From positions 500-45,383 of the forward strand of contig RXJQ01000068.1 of assembly GCA_003963115.1 (NCBI GenBank): DNA of 44,884 nucleotides, written 5' to 3'. The first letter of the stretch is position 1. Each line of letters begins with the position of its first letter. Of this stretch, positions 10,602-18,916 are shown piece by piece. Below the pieces are notes generated by a model. That model did no database searches and was not told where the DNA came from. It saw only the letters and a list, made by a program, of their open reading frames with translations. The position numbers and the translations under genes are program-made. The DNA is from Burkholderiales bacterium. GTDB lineage: Bacteria > Pseudomonadota > Gammaproteobacteria > Burkholderiales > Burkholderiaceae_C.

Positions 10602-10626
10602 GCCACAGGCGTAGATAGGTGGTGCT

Positions 10627-11745
10627 GTGAGCCAGATTCAAGCCGATCTGCAACTGAGCTATCCTGGCTTTGCACTGGATGTGTCCCTGCGCTTGCCGGG
10701 CGCCGGTGTGAGCGTGCTGCTGGGCCCATCCGGGTGCGGCAAGACCACGCTGCTGAGGGCACTGGCTGGGCTGGAGCATGCACGGGGGCGCGTCGCGCTC
10801 AATGGCGATGTCTGGCAGGACGACGCAGTGGGCAGGCATGCCTTCGTCAAGCCGCATCAAAGGCCCATTGGCTATGTCTTCCAGGAGGCCAGTCTCTTTC
10901 CGCATCTGAGCGTACAGGGCAACCTGGACTATGGCCGCCGCCGTGTGCGACGGGACCAGCAGCGCGTGAGCATGGAGGAAGCCGTGGCCCTGCTGGGCAT
11001 TGGGCACCTGATGGCCCGCAAGCCGGACCGGCTATCGGGAGGCGAGCGTCAGCGCGTGGCCATTGCCCGCGCCCTGTTGACCAGCCCCCGCTTGCTATTG
11101 ATGGATGAGCCCTTGTCGGCACTGGACACCGCACGCAAGGCGGAAGTGCTGCCTTATCTGGAGCGGCTCAACAAGCAGGCCGGCGTGCCGGTGGTCTATG
11201 TGACCCACGCGCACGACGAGGCTGCACGCCTGGCGGATCACCTCGTGCTCATGGAATCCGGGCGCGTGCTGGCCAGTGGGCCGGCGGTGCCCACGTTTGC
11301 GCGACTGGATCTGCCTCTGAGCCAATGGGACGATGCTGCGGCCATCGTGTCGGCCACGGTGGCCACGCACGAACCGCAGCAAGGCCTGAGTCGCCTGCTG
11401 GTGGCGGGCTACCCGATGTGGATCGGGCTGTGTGATGGGGTGCCTGGGCAGCCGGTCAGGGTGCGTGTGTTGGCTCGGGATGTCAGCGTCAGCCTGACTC
11501 AGGCCACGGACAGCAGCATCTTGAACATCCTGCCCGCGCGCATCGACGATATCCGCGGTGACAGCGTGGACAGCGTGACCTTGCGCCTGGCGCTGGCGCA
11601 AGACACCCACCTGCTGGCTCGCATCACGCGGCGCTCGCGCGAGCAGCTGGGCTTGAGCACCGGCATGCGCGTGTTCGCCCAGGTCAAGGGGGCGGCGCTG
11701 CTGTCTCAGGCCGGGGCTGGGCGGGGCGCACGGCCTGGGGTGTGA
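10627..11745 (+). CDS. modC: Molybdate ABC transporter ATP-binding protein
   Basis: A 372-residue ATPase. Walker A GPSGCGKTT (around residue 33), ABC signature LSGGERQRVAIARALL, and Walker B LLLMDEPLSALD are all intact, and the His-loop YVTHAHDEA follows. The last 80 or so residues are a TOBE/Mop domain (SILNILPARIDDIRGDSVDSVTLRLAL), which in ModC can sense intracellular molybdate and inhibit transport. GTG start at 10627 lies 25 bases after modB with AGGTGG upstream. It completes the modABC set. A weak GTGAC/GTCAC hairpin with a later T7 run (11743-11770) might end the operon. Confidence 0.95.
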   Translation: MSQIQADLQLSYPGFALDVSLRLPGAGVSVLLGPSGCGKTTLLRALAGLEHARGRVALNGDVWQDDAVGRHAFVKPHQRPIGYVFQEASLFPHLSVQGNLDYGRRRVRRDQQRVSMEEAVALLGIGHLMARKPDRLSGGERQRVAIARALLTSPRLLLMDEPLSALDTARKAEVLPYLERLNKQAGVPVVYVTHAHDEAARLADHLVLMESGRVLASGPAVPTFARLDLPLSQWDDAAAIVSATVATHEPQQGLSRLLVAGYPMWIGLCDGVPGQPVRVRVLARDVSVSLTQATDSSILNILPARIDDIRGDSVDSVTLRLALAQDTHLLARITRRSREQLGLSTGMRVFAQVKGAALLSQAGAGRGARPGV

Positions 11746-11871
11746 CATTGGTCACGGTTTGGCTTTTTTTGTGCGATGGGCCCGGTGCCAAGCACGCATC
11801 ATCCCTGGGGCCGTTCGCGTCATCTCGCCGATAACATTGTCTGGATTTCGGTATGAAAAGACGGCGCATTC

Positions 11872-13158
11872 TTGAAGAACGACCTCTCCTGTCACGATCA
11901 GAACCTGGTCGAGCGGACCCTGTCTGAGGGCTTCCGCTTTTTGCGCTTCCCGGCGCCGTTGGAGCGCGCGTTCGTACTGGCACATGCCGATGAGCGGACC
12001 ATCAAGCTGATCCTGGCCAGTCTCATCTCCATCGTGGTGTTCGGCGCCATTCTGGTGGCCGACTACCTGATGACGCCCGAGCAATTCGGCTTGGCCGTGA
12101 AGCTCAGGTTGGGTGTGTATGCGCCTTTCATGCTCGTCTCGGTGGTGATCCTGCACCGCATGAGCCTGCCGCAACTCAATGAATGGATGATCGTGCTGGT
12201 GGCCTTCGTGGCCAGCAGCATCGTGGCGGTGCTGGCCAAATCGGGCGTCAATGCCACGGCCTTCACCAAGGTGGTGGAGCTGATCATCGTGGTGGTGTTC
12301 GTGGCCGTGTTCACACGCTTTTGGCCCATGGTGTTGCTCTCGGCCATGGTGATGTGCGTGCATGGCTTTGTGGTGATCGACGTGGTGGATGTGATCGGCA
12401 CGGTGCGGCTGGGCTCGACGCTGTTGCTGCTGACCACCATTGTGTTCGCGCTCTACGCCTGCTATACCCGCGAGTACAACGACCGGCAAGCGTTTTTGCT
12501 GGCCTTGCGCGAGCAGGCCTTGCGAGCTTCGCTCAACGAGACCAACCGCAAGCTCGACGAGATGGCCCGAACCGATGCGCTGACAGGTGCCGCCAATCGC
12601 CGGGCTTTCGACGAGTTCCTGGCCGAGCATTGGGCGGCCGATGCGCAAGCCCCTCGGCGTGATCTGGCCTTGCTGCTGATCGACGTGGACCACTTCAAGG
12701 CCTTCAATGACCGCTATGGTCATCAGGCAGGAGATCGTTGCTTGCGGCTCGTGGCCGAGGTCGTCGGGGGCTGCCTTCGCAAGCCGGTGGATCTGCTGGC
12801 GCGCTGGGGTGGTGAAGAGTTCGCCGTGGTACTGGGTGGCGGCGATGCCGAGACGGCCTTGCAGGTGGCTGAGCGCATCTGCAGGGCGCTCGAAGCCCGG
12901 GCCTTGCCGCATGAGGGCTCATCGTGCATGCCCGTGGTGACCGTGAGCATTGGCCTGGCCGTGCGGCAGCCTGATCGGCACGAGACACACCACATGCTGC
13001 TGAGCGAAGCAGACGAGGCGCTCTACCAGGCCAAGGCAGCGGGCCGCAACCGCGTGGCCGTGGCCAACCCAGCTGACAAGATGGCACAGGTTCCTGCGCT
13101 GCTCCAGGCGAGCCTGCCGACAGGCCATCTGGCAGATGCCGAGGTGCGTCAGACATGA
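11872..13158 (+). CDS. Membrane-anchored diguanylate cyclase (first of a coupled pair)
   Basis: A 428-residue protein. Residues of about 40-205 hold five or six transmembrane helices of no named sensor type that I recognise; residues of about 230-400 are a GGDEF domain with TDALTGAANRRAF, LLIDVDHFKAFNDRYGHQAGD and an intact active site GGEEF near residue 313. It should make cyclic di-GMP from two GTP. The inhibitory I-site (RxxD five residues before GGEEF) reads KPVD, so product inhibition by the usual site is probably absent or weak. The start is taken as TTG 11872; the ATG at 11853 is in another frame. Its stop overlaps the ATG of the next cyclase. Confidence 0.9.
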   Translation: MKNDLSCHDQNLVERTLSEGFRFLRFPAPLERAFVLAHADERTIKLILASLISIVVFGAILVADYLMTPEQFGLAVKLRLGVYAPFMLVSVVILHRMSLPQLNEWMIVLVAFVASSIVAVLAKSGVNATAFTKVVELIIVVVFVAVFTRFWPMVLLSAMVMCVHGFVVIDVVDVIGTVRLGSTLLLLTTIVFALYACYTREYNDRQAFLLALREQALRASLNETNRKLDEMARTDALTGAANRRAFDEFLAEHWAADAQAPRRDLALLLIDVDHFKAFNDRYGHQAGDRCLRLVAEVVGGCLRKPVDLLARWGGEEFAVVLGGGDAETALQVAERICRALEARALPHEGSSCMPVVTVSIGLAVRQPDRHETHHMLLSEADEALYQAKAAGRNRVAVANPADKMAQVPALLQASLPTGHLADAEVRQT

Positions 13159-14399
13159 TCCGCACCCAGCCGATCAACGTGATGGCCTCGCTGCGCCAGT
13201 TGATGGTGCAACACACTGCCGGTGCCCGATTGGATGCCCAGCAGGCCAGGAACTTTGCCGCGCTCAACGGCCGTCAGAGGCTCAACCACATCCTGTTGAC
13301 GGCCCTGATGGCGCTGGTGCTGTTCAACCTCTTTCTCGTGTCGGACCGCTACATGGTGCCCGACGTGTTTGAGTTCGCTGTGGCCGTGCGCCTGTATGTG
13401 CTGACGCCTTTCGTGCTGACCTTGGTGTTGATCGGTTGCCTGTATCGAGAATGGTGGGTGAGCAGCATGCCGCCCTGGTTCACCGACTTCGTCGCCATGA
13501 TCGGCACCATGGCCGTGGCGGCATCGCTTGGTGCGGTGATGCTGGCCTCCCACAGCGATCAACTGCCCATCTATCGGGGTGGGCTGGTGCCGGTGATGGT
13601 GTTTGGCAACCTCGTTCAGCGTTTGCGCTTTCGCTTTGCGGTCTGCTCATCCCTGTTCATCCTGGGCGTGTATGTGTTCACCCTGTGGGCACACAGCGAC
13701 AGGCCTGCTGTCTATCAGGTCATCGAGATCCCCCAAGGTCTCCTGCTGTTGCTGGTGGCCATCTACACCCTGGTGTCGAACTTCAACCTGGAGCTCGATG
13801 AGCGGCACAGCTTTCTGCAAAAGGAACGCGCACAGGCGCTGCGTGAGGAGTTGGAGAAGTCGAACCAGAACCTGGAGGACATGTCCAGGCGTGACACCTT
13901 GACCGGGCTGGCCAACCGGCGGCAGTTCGATGCCTATATGGCGGCGCGGCTGAACGATGGTGGAGTGGGGCGCCGTTTGGCCGTGATGCTGATCGACGTC
14001 GACCATTTCAAGGCCTTCAATGACCGCTACGGGCATCCGGCGGGCGACCAGTGTCTGCGGCTGGTCGCGGGGGCATTGATGGCCGCCATGGAAGGGCATG
14101 AGGGCCTGGTGGCCAGGTGGGGTGGCGAAGAGTTCGCCGTGGTTCTCCCGGACGGCGAGGTCGACATCTGCCTGAAGCTGGCAGATGCGATGCGGGCAGG
14201 CGTGGACGGCCTGGCCATGCGCCATGAAGTCTCCACCTGCAGTGACCATGTCACGGTCAGCATTGGCGTGGCGGTGGCCTGGATCTATGCGGCCCCGCAG
14301 GCCGTGGACAGCCTGCTCAACAAGGCGGACCAGGCGCTCTACCGTGCCAAGGCCGAAGGGCGCAACCGCAGCGTGCTGGCCTCCGGCGCCTTGAACTGA
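13155..14399 (+). CDS. Membrane-anchored diguanylate cyclase (second of a coupled pair)
   Basis: A 414-residue protein with the same plan as its upstream neighbour: about six N-terminal transmembrane helices (for example ILLTALMALVLFNLFLV and LLLLLVAIYTLVSNF), a charged linker likely to be coiled coil (DERHSFLQKERAQALREELEKSNQN), then a GGDEF domain with RDTLTGLANRRQF, MLIDVDHFKAFNDRYGHPAGD and GGEEF near residue 323. The I-site position reads GHEG rather than RxxD, so it too lacks canonical feedback control. ATG overlaps the previous TGA (ATGA), so translation is coupled. The two probably arose by duplication and may work as a heterodimer or respond to related signals; that is inference. Confidence 0.9.
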   Translation: MIRTQPINVMASLRQLMVQHTAGARLDAQQARNFAALNGRQRLNHILLTALMALVLFNLFLVSDRYMVPDVFEFAVAVRLYVLTPFVLTLVLIGCLYREWWVSSMPPWFTDFVAMIGTMAVAASLGAVMLASHSDQLPIYRGGLVPVMVFGNLVQRLRFRFAVCSSLFILGVYVFTLWAHSDRPAVYQVIEIPQGLLLLLVAIYTLVSNFNLELDERHSFLQKERAQALREELEKSNQNLEDMSRRDTLTGLANRRQFDAYMAARLNDGGVGRRLAVMLIDVDHFKAFNDRYGHPAGDQCLRLVAGALMAAMEGHEGLVARWGGEEFAVVLPDGEVDICLKLADAMRAGVDGLAMRHEVSTCSDHVTVSIGVAVAWIYAAPQAVDSLLNKADQALYRAKAEGRNRSVLASGALN

Positions 14400-14425
14400 G
14401 TGTGATAGGACGACCGGCGCAGGCC

Positions 14426-15001
14426 CTAGCTGTGCATCACCCGTGCGATACGGCGGTCGGGCACCAGCCACATCAGGGCCACGCTCACGTACAGAACCTG
14501 TGCCAGCCACTGCGACCAGAACGACAAGGGAATGGCCACCGCGTAGAACACCACGGAGACCACGCCCTTGAGGTCGCCGCCAATGGCCTTGGCCAGCATG
14601 GAGTCCCGCCCGTCGACCGCGATGATGGTGTGCGCCAGGATCCAGTAGGCGATACCCGCCATCATCAGCACGCCGCCGTACAAGGCCGTGGGCAAGGCCG
14701 AGAAGTGGTTCTCGCCCATCCAGCCCGTGACAAAGGGCAGCAGCGAGAGCCAGAACAGCAGATGCAGATTGGCCCACAGCACGCCGCCGCTGACATGCCG
14801 GGTGGCATGCAGCATGTGGTGATGGTTGTTCCAGTAGATGCCGACGTAGAGGAAGCTCAGCACATAGCTGCACAGCACGGAGAGCAGGGGCTTGAGGGCT
14901 TCCCAGGTTTCGCCGTGCGGCACCTTGAGTTCCAGCACCATGATGGTGATGATGATGGCGAGCACGCCATCGCTGAAGGCTTCGAGTCGGTTCTTTTGCA
15001 T
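14426..15001 (-). CDS. TMEM175-family potassium channel-like protein (DUF1211)
   Basis: A 191-residue membrane protein with about six hydrophobic helices. The first helix holds the family signature RxxxFSD as R5-LEA-F9-S10-D11, then GVLAIIITIMVLELKVP, the pore-lining helix in bacterial TMEM175 potassium channels. HHHMLHATRHVSGGVLWANL and a later WILAHTII region also fit the family. ATG 14999-15001 is used because the signature begins five residues later and the upstream gene's TGA ends one base before it, suggesting coupled translation. Bacterial members are weakly selective potassium channels; the physiological role here is unknown. Confidence 0.88.
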   Translation of the reverse strand: MQKNRLEAFSDGVLAIIITIMVLELKVPHGETWEALKPLLSVLCSYVLSFLYVGIYWNNHHHMLHATRHVSGGVLWANLHLLFWLSLLPFVTGWMGENHFSALPTALYGGVLMMAGIAYWILAHTIIAVDGRDSMLAKAIGGDLKGVVSVVFYAVAIPLSFWSQWLAQVLYVSVALMWLVPDRRIARVMHS

Positions 15002-15002
15002 G

Positions 15003-16436
15003 TCAGGGATTGTCCAACAGGTCGATGACCAGTTGGTAGATCTGACGCATGGCCGTGTCTTCGTCAAAGCTCACGCCCTGGCGCAGCAGCACCAGTTTGC
15101 GGCTGGGCACGATGGCCACGTGCTGCTGCTGGAAGCCCCAGAAGAAGACCAGGTCGGGCGGCAGCTTGTCGCGCAGATCCTGGGGCATGCCGCTGGTGGG
15201 TTGGCGCCAGATGTAGCCGCCATAGCCGCTGTCCGCAGGCGAGGGCGAGACGAGGAACTGCACGTAGGCCGGGTTCAGGATGGTGCGGCCCTGCCATTGA
15301 CCGCCATCGGCCACCAACTGGCCCAGGCGCAGCCAGTCCACGGGACGCAGCATGCCGCGCGCGCCGCCCACGGGCGTGCCGGCCGCGTCGGCTTCGATGT
15401 AGCCGCCGCGAATGCCCAGCGGCGCGAAGAGCTTGCGTTGGTAGTAGTCATAGATCTGCTGGTGCGTGCCGCCAGCCAGTTCCTTGAGCCGGCACATGGC
15501 CAGGTTGGCAAAGCCCGTGGAGTAGTTGAAGACGGTGCCAGGTGTGGTGGCCAGGGGCTTGCTGGCTGCCCAGGCGCACTGGTCGGCCTGCGAGAACAGC
15601 ATCTGCGTGGTGTCATCCTGGCCGATGCCGTAGGCGCCTTCCTTCCACTCGATGCCGGGCGCCATATTGAGCAACTGCCGCCAGGTGATGGCGGCCTTGT
15701 TCGTGCCTTGCCAGGCTTTGAGTCCGACAGGCGCATCCACGGCCAGCAGGCCATCGCGCTCCATCACGCCGGCAATCAGCGCCGTCAACGATTTGGTCAT
15801 GGACCAGCCCAGCTCCTGGCGGCTGCGGTCGAAGGGCGCGGCATATTGTTCGTAGACCAGTTGCCCGTCCTGCGCCACGAGCAAGGCGTTGGTGTTGACC
15901 TTCTTGGTGACGTCGGTGGTGGTCTCCGAGAACATGGCCTGCGCGGCCTTTTGCAGCACAGCCTGACGCGCGGGGCTGAGCTTGTCCATCTGCGCGGCGC
16001 CTTCACCCAGGGGCCATGGGCGGGTGTCAGCGGGCGCAGGCGCCACGGGCTTGAAAGGCTGTGCGCGCACGGCGGCTTCTGTCACCTGGGGCGTGATCAG
16101 TGTGCAGCCCATGCCTGGGCGGTAGATGCCTTTGCGCGGGTACAGCAAGGCCGCAGCGCTCACGTCCACTTTGGTGTCGGTGTGGAAGAGGGTCCAGAAC
16201 CAGGGCAGGGGCTGGACCTTGGGCGCGGTGTACTGCGTCTTGACGCGGTTGAAATCGTCACCCACCGAGATGGCGCGTGAGCACAGGTCCCAGGCGGCAT
16301 AGCCCGTACCGGAGGGAATGGACTTGATCAGAGCAGCGAGGTCGGTGCTGCTCGTTTGTGCGTCGGCGTTCAAGGCGGCACAGGCGAGCAGGGCGGCGGA
16401 CAGCCGGACCAGGCGAGAGGGGGATGATGACAGCAT
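15003..16436 (-). CDS. Exported serine hydrolase, beta-lactamase/class C fold
   Basis: A 477-residue protein. The signal peptide (LVRLSAALLACAALNADAQ) directs export. A leader region of about 150 residues precedes the beta-lactamase-like domain, which has the nucleophile motif S212-M-T-K215 (GWSMTKSLTALIAGVM), Y305-S-T in place of Y-x-N, and later segments like those of esterase EstB and 6-aminohexanoate hydrolase (GMLRPVDWLRLGQL, FFWGFQQQHVAIVPSRKLVLLRQG). Family members hydrolyse esters, amides or D-amino-acid peptides; few are true beta-lactamases. It overlaps no gene but its TGA is one base before the channel gene's ATG, so both are probably one transcript. Confidence 0.88.
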   Translation of the reverse strand: MLSSSPSRLVRLSAALLACAALNADAQTSSTDLAALIKSIPSGTGYAAWDLCSRAISVGDDFNRVKTQYTAPKVQPLPWFWTLFHTDTKVDVSAAALLYPRKGIYRPGMGCTLITPQVTEAAVRAQPFKPVAPAPADTRPWPLGEGAAQMDKLSPARQAVLQKAAQAMFSETTTDVTKKVNTNALLVAQDGQLVYEQYAAPFDRSRQELGWSMTKSLTALIAGVMERDGLLAVDAPVGLKAWQGTNKAAITWRQLLNMAPGIEWKEGAYGIGQDDTTQMLFSQADQCAWAASKPLATTPGTVFNYSTGFANLAMCRLKELAGGTHQQIYDYYQRKLFAPLGIRGGYIEADAAGTPVGGARGMLRPVDWLRLGQLVADGGQWQGRTILNPAYVQFLVSPSPADSGYGGYIWRQPTSGMPQDLRDKLPPDLVFFWGFQQQHVAIVPSRKLVLLRQGVSFDEDTAMRQIYQLVIDLLDNP

Positions 16437-16534
16437 GGGGCGCTCCTAGCGTGTTCATGGATGCCCGCAGAGCGTAGCCGCTGGGCGATCCACGCACCAT
16501 CAGGAAAACGCACAGCCCTTGGCCGGACTGGGGA

Positions 16535-16556
16535 GCCCCTGACGACAAACAGGGGC
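16535..16556 (-). terminator. Weak terminator-like hairpin after gshA
   Basis: A 7-bp stem (GCCCCTG / CAGGGGC) with an 8-base loop, 17 bases past the gshA stop. On the minus strand there is no T-run after the stem, so intrinsic termination is doubtful. Confidence 0.35.
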
Positions 16557-16572
16557 CTGAGCGCGGATTCGG

Positions 16573-18090
16573 TCAGACCACCAGGTGACTCGCGGCCATG
16601 TAGTCCACTCGGAAGGCCTCGAAGGGCTGGGCGTCGGCGGCTTCGATACGCGCCTGTTCCGCCAGGGACTGCCTGGCTTGCTCAGAGAACTGGGCTTGCA
16701 ACGCAGACGGCAGCGTGCTGGCCATGATGATCTCGCGGGTCTGCGCCGATTGGGCGAGTGCAAAGGCCACATGGCCCTCTGCCGGGTTCTGCTGCATGGC
16801 TTTGACCACCCGCGCCGAAGGCAGCAAGGCGCTGTCTTGCAAAGCGGCTGCGGCGGCATGGCAGGCGCGTTGGTAAGGCTCTCCGCCATGCAAGGCGTCC
16901 AGCACTTCGGCGATGGAGGCGCATTCCTTCACGAGGTCGCGGGCCCAGTCCATCAGCAAGACGGTTTGGCCATCGCGTTCCAGACGCAGCCCGGGCTCTC
17001 TGCCGCGTGCGGCCACGGCCTGCTGGTTGCGAGCAAGCGCGGCGATTTCCTGCGGCGTGTCCAACGGGCTGTCAGATAGCAGGCAGTGCAGCAGGAACAC
17101 ATCCAGGAAACGGGCCGTGTCTCCGTCGATGCCGACGGGCAAGAAGGGGTTGAGGTCCATGCAGCGCACTTCCACATATTCCACGCCGCGTTCACGCAGG
17201 GCGTGCAGGGGGCGCTCACCGGTGTGGATCACGCGCTTGGGGCGGATGCTGCTGTAGAACTCGTTCTCGATCTGCAGCAGCGAGGTCGACAACTGCTTGT
17301 AGCCCCCTTGCTCATCGCGGATCCCAAGGGCCTCATAAGCCGGGTAGGGGCGGGTGAGCGCCTCCTGCAGGGACGCTGCGTAGCCCTTGAGGCCGTTGTA
17401 GCTCACGCACAGGGCGCTTTGGGCGTCGCTCTGGTAGCCCAGCCGCCCCATCCTCAAAGAAGTGGCGTGAGGCAGGTACAGGGTCTGTTCGCCCAGCGCT
17501 TGCAGGCCATGTGCCTGGCCGGCCACGAAGTCCGCCGTGACCGCTGGCGATGCGCCGAACAGCATCAGCAGCACGAAGGACTGCCGACGGAAATTGCGGA
17601 TCAAGCCGAAGTACTCGTCGTTGCTCAAGCCCGGCAAAGACCAGTTGTAGTGGATGCCCGAGATGGTCTGCATGCGCCGGCCATAGCGGTGCGACAGGCC
17701 CATGCGGTAGACACTCTTGGCACGCCCCACGTTGGACGTGCCGTAGTGGCCAATCGGGATGGCCTCGTCCGGCGGGAGCGGACAGGGCATGCTGCTGACC
17801 CACAGTTGCTCGTCGCCGATGGCCTGGTAGACGAACTGGTGGACCTCGGTGAGTTCGCGCAGGCAGTCCTGCACGCTGGTGTGCACGCCGGTGACCAGCT
17901 CCAGTTGCGATTCGCTGAAATCGGTCGTGATGTGGGGGTGCGTGAGCGCCGAGCCCAGCGCCTGGGGATGGGGCGTCAAGGCCAGTTGACCGCTGGGACT
18001 GGTGCGCAGACTCTCCTTCTCGATCCCGCGGCTCATGCCACGGAGTTGTTCGGGGTTCAGCGCACGCAGGCGTTCATGCAGGCTGGTCAA
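16573..18090 (-). CDS. gshA: Glutamate-cysteine ligase (E. coli type)
   Basis: About 505 residues; E. coli GshA has 518. It joins glutamate and cysteine with ATP, the first step of glutathione synthesis, in the cytoplasm. Family landmarks are clear: GMSRGIEKESLRTSPSGQLA, HPQALGSALTHPHITTDFSE, LELVTGVHTS, ISGIHYNWSLP and YVEVRCMDLNPFLPVGID, which hold ATP- and substrate-contacting residues. The start is uncertain. I choose TTG at 18090 because GAGGAG lies seven bases upstream and the family's first motif follows at the right distance; GTG 18096 is an alternative, and a TTG at 18198 would add an atypical leader. No gshB is next to it. Confidence 0.9.
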   Translation of the reverse strand: MTSLHERLRALNPEQLRGMSRGIEKESLRTSPSGQLALTPHPQALGSALTHPHITTDFSESQLELVTGVHTSVQDCLRELTEVHQFVYQAIGDEQLWVSSMPCPLPPDEAIPIGHYGTSNVGRAKSVYRMGLSHRYGRRMQTISGIHYNWSLPGLSNDEYFGLIRNFRRQSFVLLMLFGASPAVTADFVAGQAHGLQALGEQTLYLPHATSLRMGRLGYQSDAQSALCVSYNGLKGYAASLQEALTRPYPAYEALGIRDEQGGYKQLSTSLLQIENEFYSSIRPKRVIHTGERPLHALRERGVEYVEVRCMDLNPFLPVGIDGDTARFLDVFLLHCLLSDSPLDTPQEIAALARNQQAVAARGREPGLRLERDGQTVLLMDWARDLVKECASIAEVLDALHGGEPYQRACHAAAAALQDSALLPSARVVKAMQQNPAEGHVAFALAQSAQTREIIMASTLPSALQAQFSEQARQSLAEQARIEAADAQPFEAFRVDYMAASHLVV

Positions 18091-18274
18091 ACGCACTCTC
18101 CTCAACACATTTGGAGGCGCAAAGGTAGCAGAGATGAAAGAACCTTGCAGGACATGAGGCCAGCGCATATCCATCTGATGGAGCATTTCTTGCAACAAAT
18201 CAGAAACAGCCTATGGTTCAGCCAGTTGATGCCGATAAGGCGATAAGGCCCAGGCTCTGAAAATTAGCAGTGAC

Positions 18275-18889
18275 ATGTGTTTGATCATCAAGAAACCTCT
18301 CGGACGCCGTATTGCCGCCGACTTTCTCGCCAACGCCTGGCAGCGCAATGCCCATGGATGGGGCTGCTTCCACATGGCGCAAGGTGAGGTGATCTGGGCG
18401 CGCGGTCTGCGCCTGGAGGAATTGATCGAGCACAACGCCCGCCTGCCCCTGGATGCCGAGGTCTACCTGCACCTGCGCAAGGCCACTTATGGCGAGATCA
18501 ACCACGACATGACGCACCCCTATGTGGTCCGTCCCGGTCTGCTCTTGATGCACAACGGCAGCATCGACCACCTGGCTCCGCAGAACCCGGCTCACAGCGA
18601 CACCTTCGAGCTGGCGCGGCTGCTGCATGACATGCTGGGCGGCTTGTCAGACGCCCAAGCCTCTGCCGTGATCCGCTCGCAGGGTTTTCGGGCGCTCACG
18701 GCCCCACTGATCGAAGGCTCCATGGTGATCCTGATGGATGCGCAAGGGCCGATGCGCCTTGGGCGCGACTGGCACACGGTGCAGCCAGCCGATTGGGACG
18801 AGACCATGGCAGGGATCGAGGTGTCGAACTCGCACACCTGGGGGCGGCAGGTCGACAAGGCCCGTGAGACAGAGGCCTGCGTGTTTTAG
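18275..18889 (+). CDS. Class II glutamine amidotransferase-like (Ntn hydrolase) protein
   Basis: A 204-residue protein starting Met-Cys-Leu-Ile. Removal of Met would expose Cys2, the catalytic nucleophile of class II glutamine amidotransferases. Supporting motifs are HLRKATYGEIN and LLLMHNGSID, which match the glutamine-binding HxRxAT(x)G and HNG elements, and WGCF near residue 29. There is no acceptor-substrate domain, so it is a stand-alone glutaminase-like domain. The partner or product is unknown. It is divergent from gshA across about 180 bases; both use glutamate/glutamine chemistry but a shared role is not shown. Confidence 0.8.
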   Translation: MCLIIKKPLGRRIAADFLANAWQRNAHGWGCFHMAQGEVIWARGLRLEELIEHNARLPLDAEVYLHLRKATYGEINHDMTHPYVVRPGLLLMHNGSIDHLAPQNPAHSDTFELARLLHDMLGGLSDAQASAVIRSQGFRALTAPLIEGSMVILMDAQGPMRLGRDWHTVQPADWDETMAGIEVSNSHTWGRQVDKARETEACVF

Positions 18890-18916
18890 CGCGACTCAGC
18901 TCATGAGGTCCGGGTC

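Noticed and set aside
14892..16280. A 462-codon plus-strand open frame
   Set aside because: It is antisense to the serine hydrolase, whose signal peptide and SxxK motif are clear. Shadow of GC-rich coding DNA.
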